The notes under the pieces were generated by a model. The model searched no databases. It was not told the origin of the DNA and worked only from the letters and a program-made list of their open reading frames with translations. DNA of 64,000 nt from Streptomyces scopuliridis RB72 (GTDB lineage: Bacteria > Actinomycetota > Actinomycetes > Streptomycetales > Streptomycetaceae), in assembly GCF_000718095.1 (NCBI RefSeq), contig NZ_JOEI01000036.1, positions 62,001 to 126,000 on the forward strand, read 5' to 3'. Position 1 is the stretch's first letter. Every line of letters begins with the position of its first letter. This document shows positions 13,494 to 22,295 of the stretch, piece by piece. Made by a program: the position numbers and the translations under genes.

Positions 13494-13814
13494 GGCGTGC
13501 GCCGGGGGCGTGTCGGGAGGCTTGAGGAGGTGACCCTGAACACCAGGGGAACATCGCTGGGACGCGGATGGGACGCCGCTGGGACGCCGATGAAGAGGTT
13601 CTTGGCCGAAAAGCTGGGCAATATGCCTGAAATGTACGGCCCGATCGACGTTGACCAGGACTTTTCGTCTGTTCTCGCTGACTCCGGCGGCCATGGCCGC
13701 TAGTCTCCGTCGAGAGCCAACGTGCAGTGCGTTGCCCGTTGCTCGCCTGGTGTGGGGCGATTAGGTTCCTCACCGGTCCGTATCCGACAGTTCGACATCC
13801 GAGGTGACGTAGGC
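13494..13814 (+). promoter_or_regulatory. Intergenic region with the sIHF promoter
   Basis: 321 bases without a convincing gene. A promoter-like pair, CTGACT (13678-13683) and TAGTCT (13701-13706) with a 17-bp spacer, would start a leader of about 100 bases for sIHF. Upstream, a short direct repeat (gctgggacgc / gatgggacgc / gctgggacgc, about 13557-13590) lies in a weak 68-codon frame at 13497 that lacks homology features. No pyrF terminator is obvious. Confidence 0.45.
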
Positions 13815-14138
13815 GTGGCTCTTCCGCCCCTTACCCCTGAACAGCGCGCAGCCGCGCTCGAAAAGGCCGCCGCGGCTCGCCGGGAGCGGGCCGAGGTCAA
13901 GAATCGACTCAAGCACTCCGGCGCCTCCCTCCATGACGTCATCAAGCAGGGTCAGGAGAACGACGTCATCGGGAAGATGAAGGTCTCCGCACTGCTTGAG
14001 TCCCTGCCCGGCGTGGGCAAGGTCCGCGCCAAGCAGATCATGGAGCGGCTCGGGATCTCCGAGAGCCGCCGAGTGCGTGGTCTTGGCTCCAACCAGATCG
14101 CCTCCCTGGAGCGCGAGTTCGGCGGCAAGGCCGCCTGA
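13815..14138 (+). CDS. sihf: Streptomyces integration host factor-like protein sIHF
   Basis: 107 aa, GTG start. sIHF is an actinobacteria-specific nucleoid protein that bends and compacts DNA and affects sporulation and antibiotics. The extended N-terminal helix is rich in Ala/Arg ([20 protein letters not shown] type). The helix-two-turn-helix DNA-binding domain is visible as [22 protein letters not shown], followed by [19 protein letters not shown]. It precedes gmk, its standard neighbour. Confidence 0.93.
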   Translation: MALPPLTPEQRAAALEKAAAARRERAEVKNRLKHSGASLHDVIKQGQENDVIGKMKVSALLESLPGVGKVRAKQIMERLGISESRRVRGLGSNQIASLEREFGGKAA

Positions 14139-14139
14139 C

Positions 14140-14161
14140 GTTCCCGGGCACCCCCGGGAAC
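14140..14161 (+). terminator. Hairpin directly after sIHF
   Basis: Arms gttcccggg (14140-14148) and cccgggaac (14153-14161) are perfect complements around CACC, starting two bases after the stop. There is no T-run. GATAAT at 14165-14170, just after the hairpin, could be a -10 element 7 bases before the gmk ATG, which would make gmk mRNA nearly leaderless. Confidence 0.6.
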
Positions 14162-14176
14162 CTGGATAATCGCTGC

Positions 14177-14740
14177 ATGGCAGCAGAGGTACGACCGCGG
14201 CTGACCGTGCTCTCCGGCCCCTCCGGGGTCGGCAAGAGCACGGTCGTCGCCCATATGCGCAAGGTCCACCCCGAGGTATGGCTCTCGGTGTCGGCCACCA
14301 CCAGAAAGCCGCGCCCCGGCGAGCGCCATGGCGTCCAGTATTTCTTCGTCACCGACGATGAATTCGACAAGCTGGTCGCCAATGGTGAGTTGCTGGAATG
14401 GGCGGAGTTCGCGGGCAACCGCTACGGCACACCGCGCCAGGCGGTCCTCGACCGGCTGGGCGCCGGCGAGCCCGTACTGCTGGAGATCGATCTCCAGGGC
14501 GCGCGGCAGGTCAAGGAGTCGATGCCCGACTCCCGGCTGATCTTCCTGGCGCCCCCGAGCTGGGACGAGCTGGTACGCCGGCTCACCGGCCGGGGCACGG
14601 AATCGCCCGAGGTGATCGAGCGCCGTCTGGCGGCCGCCAAGGTGGAGCTGGCCGCCGAGTCGGAGTTCGATACGACGCTGGTCAACACCTCGGTCGAGGA
14701 CGTCGCGCGCGAGCTGCTAGCCTTGATGGCAGTTGCATGA
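14177..14740 (+). CDS. gmk: Guanylate kinase
   Basis: 187 aa. Phosphorylates GMP to GDP. The P-loop GPSGVGKST is at about residues 14-22. The GMP-binding [22 protein letters not shown] and the lid/base segment [18 protein letters not shown] follow in order. Standard length. It lies between sIHF and rpoZ, as in other Streptomyces. No strong SD precedes the ATG, consistent with a short or absent leader. Confidence 0.97.
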   Translation: MAAEVRPRLTVLSGPSGVGKSTVVAHMRKVHPEVWLSVSATTRKPRPGERHGVQYFFVTDDEFDKLVANGELLEWAEFAGNRYGTPRQAVLDRLGAGEPVLLEIDLQGARQVKESMPDSRLIFLAPPSWDELVRRLTGRGTESPEVIERRLAAAKVELAAESEFDTTLVNTSVEDVARELLALMAVA

Positions 14741-14817
14741 TCTTTTGTGGGCTTTCCTTCCATCGTGAATCCCGCAATTACCGGTTTCTCCCTGAATTTT
14801 CTTCGGAAGGCTAGAGA

Positions 14818-15090
14818 GTGTCCTCTTCCATCACCACGCCCGAGGGCATCATCAACCCGCCGATCGATGAGCTGCTTGAGGCCACGGACTCGAAGTACAG
14901 CCTCGTGATCTACGCGGCCAAGCGCGCGCGCCAGATCAACGCGTACTACTCGCAGCTCGGTGAGGGCCTGCTGGAGTACGTCGGTCCGCTGGTGGACACC
15001 CACGTCCACGAGAAGCCGCTCTCGATCGCCCTGCGTGAGATCAACGCGGGTCTGCTGACCTCCGAGGCCATCGACGGCCCCGCCCAGTAG
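14818..15090 (+). CDS. rpoZ: RNA polymerase omega subunit
   Basis: 90 aa, GTG start with GGAAGG upstream. Omega aids folding of beta-prime and completes the core enzyme. The family motif region is [32 protein letters not shown] (quoted in part), with TSEAIDGP at the end. It is separated from gmk by 77 bases of unusually A/T-rich sequence, and followed by a strong terminator. Confidence 0.96.
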   Translation: MSSSITTPEGIINPPIDELLEATDSKYSLVIYAAKRARQINAYYSQLGEGLLEYVGPLVDTHVHEKPLSIALREINAGLLTSEAIDGPAQ

Positions 15091-15134
15091 GCGTACGCGC
15101 TCTTCGGCACAGGTTCTCAGCACAAGCTCTTCAG

Positions 15135-15167
15135 CACAGGCCCGGCGGTACGACCGCCGGGCCTGTG
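15135..15167 (+). terminator. Strong hairpin terminator after rpoZ
   Basis: Perfect 15-bp stem (cacaggcccggcggt at 15135-15149 with 15153-15167) around a 3-base loop. It lies 44 bases after the rpoZ stop and 67 before coaBC. Confidence 0.85.
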
Positions 15168-15234
15168 GTGTGTCATGTCCGTAGGGCCGGAGACGGACGA
15201 GAGAGCCGGGGACGGACGAGAGAGGGGAGACACG

Positions 15235-16452
15235 GTGGACAAGCCGAAGGTCGTTCTGGGGGTCGCGGGCGGGATCGCCGCGTACAAGGCGTGCGAGCTG
15301 CTGCGACGGCTGACCGAATCGGGCCATGACGTACGGGTCGTACCGACCGACTCGGCGCTGCACTTCGTCGGGGCGGCCACCTGGTCGGCCCTCTCCGGCC
15401 ACCCCGTCTCCACCGAGGTCTGGAGCGATGTCCACGAGGTGCCGCATGTGCGGATCGGGCAGTCCGCCGATCTGGTCGTCGTCGCCCCGGCCACCGCCGA
15501 TCTGCTCGCCAAGGCGGCGCACGGACTCGCCGACGATCTGCTGACCAATACGCTCCTGACCGCGCGCTGTCCGGTCGTCTTCGCGCCGGCCATGCACACG
15601 GAGATGTGGGAGCACCCCGCCACGCAGGAGAACGTCGCGACACTCCGCCGGCGCGGCGCCATCGTCATCGAGCCCGCCGTCGGCCGCCTCACCGGAGTCG
15701 ACACGGGCAAGGGGCGGCTGCCGGACCCGGGAGAGATCTTCGAGCTCTGCCGGCGCGTACTGGCGCGCGGCGTGTCCGTACCCGACTCCGTGCCCGACCT
15801 GGCGGGACACCATGTCGTGATCAGCGCGGGCGGTACGCGCGAGCCGCTCGACCCGGTGCGGTATCTGGGGAACCGCTCCTCCGGGAAGCAGGGGTACGCC
15901 CTGGCCCGTACGGCGGCGGCGCGGGGCGCGCGGGTCACCCTGATCGAGGCCAATACCGGGTTCGCGGACCCCGCGGGCGTGGAGGTGGTCCATGTCGGGA
16001 CGGCCGTACAGCTGCGTGAGGCGGTACTGAAGGCGGCCGCGGAGGCCGACGCCGTGGTCATGGCGGCGGCCGTGGCCGACTTCCGGCCCGCGTCCTACGC
16101 CGAGGGCAAGATCAAGAAGAAGGACGGCGAGGAGCCCGCGCCGGTGGCGCTCGTCCGTAATCCGGACATCCTCGCCGAGATCTCGGCCGAGCGGGCCCGC
16201 CCCGGACAGGTGATCGTGGGCTTCGCGGCGGAGACGGACGACGTGCTGGCCAATGGCAGGAAGAAGCTCCGGCGCAAGGGGTGCGACCTGCTGGTGGTCA
16301 ATGAGGTCGGGGAGCGGAAGACCTTCGGCGCCGAGGAGAACGAGGCGGTCGTTCTCGCGGCGGACGGCGGCGAGACGGCGGTGCCGTACGGGCTGAAGGA
16401 GGCGCTGGCGGATGTCGTCTGGGACCTGGTGGCGCCGAGGCTGGGGACCTGA
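15235..16452 (+). CDS. coaBC: Bifunctional phosphopantothenoylcysteine decarboxylase / phosphopantothenate-cysteine ligase
   Basis: 405 aa, GTG start. Two successive steps of coenzyme A synthesis. The N-terminal flavoprotein CoaC half (1-185) opens GVAGGIAAYKACELLRRL and has VVAPATADLLAKAAHGLADDL and the substrate-clamp PAMHTEMWEHPA, where His replaces the more usual Asn. The CoaB half (about 190-405) contains ISAGGTREPLDPVRYLGNRS and SSGKQGYALA, and later KGCDLLVVNEV. The GTG was chosen because the flavodoxin-like strand starts five residues later. Confidence 0.95.
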   Translation: MDKPKVVLGVAGGIAAYKACELLRRLTESGHDVRVVPTDSALHFVGAATWSALSGHPVSTEVWSDVHEVPHVRIGQSADLVVVAPATADLLAKAAHGLADDLLTNTLLTARCPVVFAPAMHTEMWEHPATQENVATLRRRGAIVIEPAVGRLTGVDTGKGRLPDPGEIFELCRRVLARGVSVPDSVPDLAGHHVVISAGGTREPLDPVRYLGNRSSGKQGYALARTAAARGARVTLIEANTGFADPAGVEVVHVGTAVQLREAVLKAAAEADAVVMAAAVADFRPASYAEGKIKKKDGEEPAPVALVRNPDILAEISAERARPGQVIVGFAAETDDVLANGRKKLRRKGCDLLVVNEVGERKTFGAEENEAVVLAADGGETAVPYGLKEALADVVWDLVAPRLGT

Positions 16453-16806
16453 GGGCTGGGGGCGAGGTTCTGGGGGCGGGGGGCCCGGCCGTGGCCGTGA
16501 GCCCGCGAGCTGAACGTGAACCGTGGTGCGCGTGAATTCTTTGTTGCACCGCCGCCGTCCCGTTTCCGGGGAATCGCAGCGGTGGAGAGCAGAAAACCGA
16601 AGAATCCCGGCGTAGCACCCCCTGGCCAGGGTCGATCGGCGTATCGCATAATGCAGAGCCGCGGGCGGCGGGACTCCCACAGATCGAGACACTTGCCCCC
16701 GTGGCCCGATACGACCGATAAAGTGGTCGTGGACCGTCGCGGGGCTGCAGCCCTCCGCCGGTCCGCCAATGATCAGCCAGCAGCCGCTGCAACCACAGGG
16801 AGCGAT
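16453..16806 (+). promoter_or_regulatory. Long metK upstream region with possible promoter and structured leader
   Basis: 354 bases. A possible promoter is TTGCCC (16693-16698) with TAAAGT (16719-16724), although the 20-bp spacing is long. Directly after the expected start point lies a hairpin: GGACCG (16731-16736) with CGGTCC (16759-16764), enclosing the palindrome GGGCTGCAGCCC. The first 50 bases are G-rich. The frame of metK stays open back to 16516, but the conserved protein starts at 16807. I could not match the leader to a SAM riboswitch class. Confidence 0.4.
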
Positions 16807-18015
16807 GTGTCCCGCCGTCTGTTCACCTCGGAGTCAGTGACCGAAGGTCACCCCGACAAGATCGCTGACCAGATCAGCGACACCATCCTTGACGCGCTCC
16901 TGCAGGAGGACCCGTCCTCCCGGGTCGCCGTGGAGACCTTGATCACCACCGGTCTGGTGCACGTGGCCGGCGAGGTGACCACCAAGGCCTACGCGCCGAT
17001 CGCCCAGCTGGTGCGGAACAAGATCCTGGAGATCGGTTACGACTCCTCGAAGAAGGGCTTCGACGGCGCCTCCTGTGGCGTCTCGGTGTCCATCGGCGCG
17101 CAGTCGCCCGACATCGCGCAGGGCGTCGACACGGCGTACGAGAAGCGCGTCGAGGGCGACGAGGACGAGCTGGACAAGCAGGGCGCCGGCGACCAGGGCC
17201 TGATGTTCGGCTACGCCTGCGACGAGACGCCCGAGCTGATGCCGCTCCCGATCCACCTCGCGCACCGGCTCTCGCGCCGTCTCTCCGAGGTCCGCAAGAA
17301 CGGGACCATCCCGTACCTGCGCCCGGACGGCAAGACGCAGGTCACCATCGAGTACGACGGCGACAAGGCCGTCCGTCTCGACACGGTCGTCGTCTCCTCG
17401 CAGCACGCCTCGGACATCGACCTGGACTCGCTGCTCGCCCCGGACGTACGCGAGTTCGTCGTCGAGCACGTCCTCAAGGAGCTCGTCGACGACGGCATCA
17501 AGCTGGACACCGAGGGCTACCGTCTGCTGGTCAACCCGACGGGCCGGTTCGAGATCGGCGGTCCGATGGGTGACGCGGGCCTGACCGGCCGCAAGATCAT
17601 CATCGACACGTACGGCGGCATGGCCCGCCACGGCGGCGGTGCCTTCTCCGGGAAGGACCCGTCCAAGGTCGACCGCTCGGCGGCGTACGCGATGCGCTGG
17701 GTCGCGAAGAACGTCGTCGCGGCGGGCCTGGCTGCGCGCTGCGAGGTCCAGGTCGCCTACGCGATCGGCAAGGCCGAGCCGGTCGGCCTCTTCGTGGAGA
17801 CCTTCGGCACGGCCACGGTCGACACGGAAAAGATCGAGCAGGCCATCGCGCAGGTCTTCGACCTCCGCCCGGCCGCGATCATCCGCGACCTCGACCTGCT
17901 CCGCCCGATCTACGCCCAGACGGCGGCGTACGGCCACTTCGGCCGCGAGCTGCCCGAATTCACCTGGGAGCGCACGGACCGCGTGGACGCCCTGCGCAAG
18001 GCCGCGGGGGTCTGA
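16807..18015 (+). CDS. metK: S-adenosylmethionine synthetase
   Basis: 402 aa from the GTG at 16807, where the family begins ([20 protein letters not shown]). Makes SAM from methionine and ATP. The signature [16 protein letters not shown] and the P-loop-like [19 protein letters not shown] are intact, as is [20 protein letters not shown] sequence (here [17 protein letters not shown]). A downstream terminator separates it from priA. Confidence 0.97.
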   Translation: MSRRLFTSESVTEGHPDKIADQISDTILDALLQEDPSSRVAVETLITTGLVHVAGEVTTKAYAPIAQLVRNKILEIGYDSSKKGFDGASCGVSVSIGAQSPDIAQGVDTAYEKRVEGDEDELDKQGAGDQGLMFGYACDETPELMPLPIHLAHRLSRRLSEVRKNGTIPYLRPDGKTQVTIEYDGDKAVRLDTVVVSSQHASDIDLDSLLAPDVREFVVEHVLKELVDDGIKLDTEGYRLLVNPTGRFEIGGPMGDAGLTGRKIIIDTYGGMARHGGGAFSGKDPSKVDRSAAYAMRWVAKNVVAAGLAARCEVQVAYAIGKAEPVGLFVETFGTATVDTEKIEQAIAQVFDLRPAAIIRDLDLLRPIYAQTAAYGHFGRELPEFTWERTDRVDALRKAAGV

Positions 18016-18036
18016 CCCTTCAGGCTTGACGTCGAG

Positions 18037-18063
18037 GCCCCGGACCGCATGACGGTCCGGGGC
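18037..18063 (+). terminator. Hairpin terminator after metK
   Basis: Stem gccccggaccg / cggtccggggc (18037-18047 with 18053-18063), 11 bp, short loop, followed by TTTCG. Confidence 0.85.
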
Positions 18064-18137
18064 TTTCGCGTGTGCCCGGTCCACCTCGGACGGCTCGAAG
18101 GGCGGGGGTGTCGGTGCTGTCTGGTAGGTATGAAGCT

Positions 18138-20291
18138 GTGAGCAGCGACGACAAGCAGGCCGAGGGTTCCGCCGAGGGTGGTGGGCCTGAGCAGCTTGCG
18201 CTGATTCGGGAGAGTGTGCGGAAGGCCAAGGTGCCGCGGGCGAAGCCGCGGACGTGGCGGGGGGCCGCGCTGGCCGGGGAGCTGCCTGTCGCGCGGGTGG
18301 TGGTGAACAAGGGCGTGCTGCATCTTGATCAGTTCTTCGACTATGCCGTGCCGGAGGAGCTGGACGAGGCGGCGCAGCCCGGGGTGCGGGTGCGGGTGCG
18401 GTTCGGGGCCGGGGCGCATCAGGTGCGGGGCGGGCGGCGTGAGGGCGGGCGGCTGATCGACGGGTTCGTGGTCGAGCGGCGGGCCGAGTCGGACTACTCC
18501 GGGCCGCTCGCCGCGCTCGCCGATGTGGTGTCGCCCGAGCCCGTGCTCAGTGCGGAGCTGCTGGGGCTGGCCCGTGCCGTCGCCGACCGGTACGCGGGCA
18601 GCCTGGCGGATGTGCTCCAGCTCGCCATCCCGCCGCGGAACGCGCGGGCCGAGTCGAAGGCCTCTCCGGAGCCGCTGCCACCGCCCGCCGCGCCGGAGGC
18701 CGGGACCTGGGATCGGTACGTCAACGGGCCCGCGTTCCTCGCCGCGCTCGCCGGGGGCGGGGCGCCTCGGGCCGTGTGGACCGCCCTGCCGGGACCGCAC
18801 TGGGCCGACGAGCTGGCGCGCGCCGTGGTGGCGACGCTGGCCTCGGGGCGGGGCGCGCTCGTTGTCGTACCGGACGGGCGGGTCGCCGCGCGGGTCGATA
18901 CGGCGCTGACGGCTCTGCTGGGAGAAGGGCGGCATGCGCTCCTCACGGCCGAGGCGGGGCCCGAGAAGCGTTACCGGGAGTGGCTCGCCGTACGGCGCGG
19001 AGCGGTACGAGCGGTCGTCGGGACCCGCGCGGCCATGTTCGCGCCGGTGCGGGATCTGGGGCTCGTGGTCATCTGGGACGACGGCGACGGCAGCCACAGC
19101 GAACAGCACGCACCCCAGCCGCACGCCCGCGAGGTACTGCTGCTGCGGGCCGCGCACGACAAGTGCGGCTTCCTGCTGGGCGGTACGTCCTGCACCGTCG
19201 AGGCGGCCCAACTGGTCGGCACCGGCTGGGCGTTGCCCCTCGCGGCCGGCCGCGAGCAGGTGCGTACGGCCGCGCCGCTCGTGCGCACCATCGGCGACGG
19301 CGAGCTGGCGCGGGACGAGGCGGCGCGCGCCGCGCGGCTGCCCAGCCTCGCCTGGCAGGCCGTCAGGGAAGGACTGAAGACCGGGCCGGTGCTGGTGCAG
19401 GTGCCCCGGCGCGGCTATGTGCCCCGGCTCGCGTGCGAACGGTGCCGTACGCCCGCCCGCTGCCGGCACTGCGCGGGGCCGCTGGAGGCGCCGCGGGAGC
19501 GGGAGTTGCACTGCGGCTGGTGCGGCCGGGACGAACCGGCGTGGCACTGCGTGGAGTGCGGAAACACCCGGCTGCGCGCGCAGATCGTGGGGGCGCGGCG
19601 TACGGCTGAGGAGCTGGGGCGGGCGTTCCCGGCCGTCCCCGTCCGTACGTCGGGACGCGACCACGTGCTCGATTCCGTCCCCGGCCGTCCCGCCCTCGTG
19701 GTCAGCACCCCCGGCGCCGAGCCGGTGGCGGAGGGCGGTTACGCGGCGGCGCTGCTCCTCGACGGCTGGGCGATGCTCGGACGGCCCGATCTGCGGGCGG
19801 GGGAGGAGGCGCTGCGCCGCTGGATACAGGCGGGGTCGCTGGTACGCGGACAGAGCGAGGGCGGCACGGTGGTCGTGGTCGCCGAGCCGACGCTACGGCC
19901 CGTGCAGGCGCTGGTGCGGTGGGATCCGGTGGGGCACGCGCAGCGCGAGCTGGCGGAACGGGCCGAGCTGGGGTTTCCGCCGGTGTCGCGGATGGCGGCG
20001 GTGCTGGGGCGGGGGGAGGTGGTGGCCGCGTTTCTGGCGGCGGCGGCTGCGGAGCTGCCGGCCGACGCGGAGGTGCTGGGACCTGTGCCGATGCCGGTCA
20101 CGGATCCGGGCAGGCCGCGTCGGGCGGGGGATGCGCCGGCGGGGGAGCGGTGGGAGAGGGCGTTGGTGCGGGTGCCGCCGGGGAGTGGGGCGGCGCTTGC
20201 CGGGGCGTTGAAGGGGGCGCAGGCGGCTAGGTTGGCGCGGGGTGGGGGGGATCCGGTGCGGGTGCGGATTGATCCGCCGGATATTGGGTGA
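18138..20291 (+). CDS. priA: Primosomal protein N' (PriA), helicase motifs degenerate
   Basis: 717 aa from GTG 18138. It has the PriA layout: an N-terminal 3'-end-binding domain (LPVARVVVNKGVLHLDQFFDYAVPEEL, quoted in part, about residues 55-85) and a C-terminal domain (AELGFPPVSRMAAVL). Between them is a Cys-rich zinc module near residues 431-476 (CERCRTPARCRHC ... CGWCGRDEPAWHCVECGN). The Walker A Lys motif is absent: TALPGPHWADELARAV stands where GVTGSGKTE is expected. The DEEH box reads WDDGDGS. It should therefore bind forks but not unwind DNA by ATP hydrolysis. A frame reaching back to 18072 lacks conserved sequence. Confidence 0.93.
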   Translation: MSSDDKQAEGSAEGGGPEQLALIRESVRKAKVPRAKPRTWRGAALAGELPVARVVVNKGVLHLDQFFDYAVPEELDEAAQPGVRVRVRFGAGAHQVRGGRREGGRLIDGFVVERRAESDYSGPLAALADVVSPEPVLSAELLGLARAVADRYAGSLADVLQLAIPPRNARAESKASPEPLPPPAAPEAGTWDRYVNGPAFLAALAGGGAPRAVWTALPGPHWADELARAVVATLASGRGALVVVPDGRVAARVDTALTALLGEGRHALLTAEAGPEKRYREWLAVRRGAVRAVVGTRAAMFAPVRDLGLVVIWDDGDGSHSEQHAPQPHAREVLLLRAAHDKCGFLLGGTSCTVEAAQLVGTGWALPLAAGREQVRTAAPLVRTIGDGELARDEAARAARLPSLAWQAVREGLKTGPVLVQVPRRGYVPRLACERCRTPARCRHCAGPLEAPRERELHCGWCGRDEPAWHCVECGNTRLRAQIVGARRTAEELGRAFPAVPVRTSGRDHVLDSVPGRPALVVSTPGAEPVAEGGYAAALLLDGWAMLGRPDLRAGEEALRRWIQAGSLVRGQSEGGTVVVVAEPTLRPVQALVRWDPVGHAQRELAERAELGFPPVSRMAAVLGRGEVVAAFLAAAAAELPADAEVLGPVPMPVTDPGRPRRAGDAPAGERWERALVRVPPGSGAALAGALKGAQAARLARGGGDPVRVRIDPPDIG

Positions 20292-20585
20292 GGTTGCGGT
20301 GCGTCTTCCGGCGGGGGCGTGGGTGCGGGGTGCGGTGCGCCTCCGGCGGGGTGCGTTGTGGTGCGGGGCGCGGTGGGTGGTGCCGGGTGCCGGGGCCTCC
20401 GGAGGTCCGTGTCCGGACTGCTTTCCTCACCGCGCTTCGCGCGAGCTGCGACGCTTTACGTCCGGACACGCACCTGGTGGGGGGTGGGTGCGGGCCCGGG
20501 TGGGTTCCGGGTACTCGTCGCCCCGGTGGCGGTTGGGGCGGGTGCGGGACGGCATTGTTGGTTTGCCGTCCCGGTGAGCCCGTGA
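20292..20585. other. G-rich spacer between convergent priA and HTH gene, with a large hairpin
   Basis: 294 bases with repeated ggtgcgggtgcg-type sequence and no credible gene. A perfect 11-bp inverted repeat, cgtgtccggac (20408-20418) and gtccggacacg (20460-20470), encloses a shorter hairpin centred on CGCGCTTCGCGCG. This could be a bidirectional terminator. Confidence 0.55.
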
Positions 20586-21098
20586 TCAGCCGCCCCTTGG
20601 GCCCGGGAAGACGTTCGGGCGGGGGTCCTCGCGGAGGGATTGGGTGCTTGCCGTCGGCTGCGGTGGCATCGATCGGGCCGCGGGGACCGCGGCCGGTACC
20701 GCGGGGCGGGGCGTTGTGCTGTCCGCCTCGGGGGTGCTCGGCTGCTGGGTGGTGCGGCGCGTGCCGTAACGGCGGTGCACCGCCTGCTTGGTGACGCCGA
20801 GCGCCGAACCCACCGCGTCCCAGGAGAAGCCCAGCGAGCGGTCGAAGTCCACCGCGGCGGTCACCAGGGTCTCTACGCTGTCCCTCAGCTCCTGCGCGAG
20901 CCGTACGGTCGGCGCGGGTGCCCTGCCGTACACCACGAAGCCCGTGGAAGGACCCGATCGTCGCGGGCGGTAGACATTGCCCAACTGGGCGGTGAGGGTG
21001 CGCAATGCGTCCACCTGCCGCCGGACCCGCTCGATGTCCCGCACCAACAGGTGCAGACTTGCTCGGGCTTGTGCGTCGTGGGTTGCGTGGTCGGCCAT
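20586..21098 (-). CDS. Helix-turn-helix protein of unknown function
   Basis: 170 aa from the ATG at 21098, which has GAGAGG upstream; an upstream start (21200) would add 34 unconserved residues. An N-terminal helical part ([20 protein letters not shown]) is followed by a clear HTH near residues 95-125 ([21 protein letters not shown]). A Pro/Ala/Thr-rich, probably unstructured tail of about 45 residues ends [10 protein letters not shown]. The HTH resembles those of small Streptomyces regulators that recognise DNA through a single AVHRRYG helix. Target unknown. Confidence 0.8.
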   Translation of the reverse strand: MADHATHDAQARASLHLLVRDIERVRRQVDALRTLTAQLGNVYRPRRSGPSTGFVVYGRAPAPTVRLAQELRDSVETLVTAAVDFDRSLGFSWDAVGSALGVTKQAVHRRYGTRRTTQQPSTPEADSTTPRPAVPAAVPAARSMPPQPTASTQSLREDPRPNVFPGPRGG

Positions 21099-21132
21099 GA
21101 ACAAGCCTCTCGAACCGGCGTTGAAAAGGATC

Positions 21133-21154
21133 CGGGCCGCACAGGTGCGGCCCG
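21133..21154. repeat. 22-bp perfect palindrome upstream of the HTH gene
   Basis: CGGGCCGCAC-AG-GTGCGGCCCG lies 35 bases upstream of the HTH gene start, with TTGACC (minus strand, 21158-21163) next to it. It could be an operator for autoregulation or an RNA hairpin in the leader. Confidence 0.5.
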
Positions 21155-21319
21155 TGTGGTCAATCTCTCTTGACAACGCGCCACCTGTCGTTGTGGTCAC
21201 GCTGCGGGGGGCGTATGCGCGTATGCGCGGGGCGCGTGGGCCGTCGTACGCCCCCTGGCGCCTAGACTGGTGCGCCGCTCGATCACCGCACTTTCAGCCC
21301 GAGAGGCAGTCAGCCACCG

Positions 21320-22258
21320 ATGAAGCTCGTCTTCGCCGGCACCCCCGAGGTCGCCGTACCCGCCCTGGACGCACTCATCGCCTCCGAACGGCATGAGGTC
21401 GTCGCCGTCGTGACCCGGCCCGACGCCCCGGCCGGGCGCGGTCGCAGGCTTGTCGCCAGTCCCGTCGCCGAGCGCGCGGAGGAGGCCGGCATCGAGGTGC
21501 TCAAGCCGGCGAGGCCGCGCGACGAGGACTTCCTGGCGCGGCTGCGTGAGATCGGGCCGGACTGCTGTCCGGTCGTCGCGTATGGTGCGCTGCTGCCGAA
21601 GACCGCCCTCGAAGTGCCGGTCCACGGCTGGGTGAATCTGCACTTCTCGCTGCTGCCCGCCTGGCGCGGTGCCGCGCCTGTGCAGCACTCCGTCATGGCG
21701 GGTGACGAGATGACCGGCGCGTCCACCTTCCAGATCGAGGAGGGGCTGGACTCCGGGCCGGTGTACGGCGTGATCACGGAGCATGTACGGCCCACCGACA
21801 CCAGTGGTGATTTGCTGACCCGGCTGGCCTTCGCGGGCTCCGGGCTGCTCGCGGCGACCATGGACGGGATCGAGGACGGCTCGCTCAAGCCCGTACCGCA
21901 GCCCGCCGAGGGCATCACGCTCGCGCCCAAGATCACGGTCGAGGACGCGCGGGTGGAGTGGTCCGCGCCCGCGCTGCGCGTGGACCGGGTCGTGCGCGCC
22001 TGCACCCCGGCGCCCGGCGCCTGGACGGTCTTCCGCGGGGAGCGGCTCAAGCTGATCCACGTGGGGCTGGAGCCCGGGCGTACGGAGCTGGCGCCCGGGG
22101 TGCTCGCCGTCGGCAAGAACCATGTGTACGTGGGCACCGGATCGCACGACGCCGAGCTGCTCTGGGTCCAGCCGCAGGGCAAGAAGCCGATGCGCGCCGC
22201 CGACTGGGCGCGCGGGGTGCGGATCGCCCCGGGCGAGCGGCTCGGGCAGGAGCATTAG
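21320..22258 (+). CDS. fmt: Methionyl-tRNA formyltransferase
   Basis: 312 aa. Formylates initiator Met-tRNA. The N-terminal formyltransferase domain starts [19 protein letters not shown] and has the folate/catalytic blocks [19 protein letters not shown] and [12 protein letters not shown]. The C-terminal OB-like tRNA domain starts near residue 205. TAGACT at 21263-21268 may be its -10 element. It precedes rsmB by 37 bases. Confidence 0.97.
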   Translation: MKLVFAGTPEVAVPALDALIASERHEVVAVVTRPDAPAGRGRRLVASPVAERAEEAGIEVLKPARPRDEDFLARLREIGPDCCPVVAYGALLPKTALEVPVHGWVNLHFSLLPAWRGAAPVQHSVMAGDEMTGASTFQIEEGLDSGPVYGVITEHVRPTDTSGDLLTRLAFAGSGLLAATMDGIEDGSLKPVPQPAEGITLAPKITVEDARVEWSAPALRVDRVVRACTPAPGAWTVFRGERLKLIHVGLEPGRTELAPGVLAVGKNHVYVGTGSHDAELLWVQPQGKKPMRAADWARGVRIAPGERLGQEH

Positions 22259-22295
22259 TCTGGGAGGGATCAATTCTTCTCACCGCGGAGCACCT

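Noticed and set aside
16516..16806. N-terminal extension of MetK by 97 codons
   Set aside because: The family begins at [17 protein letters not shown]; the extension is unconserved in character and lies in the promoter region.
16600..16806. SAM riboswitch before metK
   Set aside because: I compared the leader by eye with the SAM-I, SAM-II and SAM-IV consensus patterns as I know them and saw none of the conserved cores.
20242..20794. Overlapping Gly/Arg/Trp/Cys-rich frames in the priA/HTH spacer
   Set aside because: Composition reflects G-rich repeats; the frames overlap priA or antisense the HTH gene.
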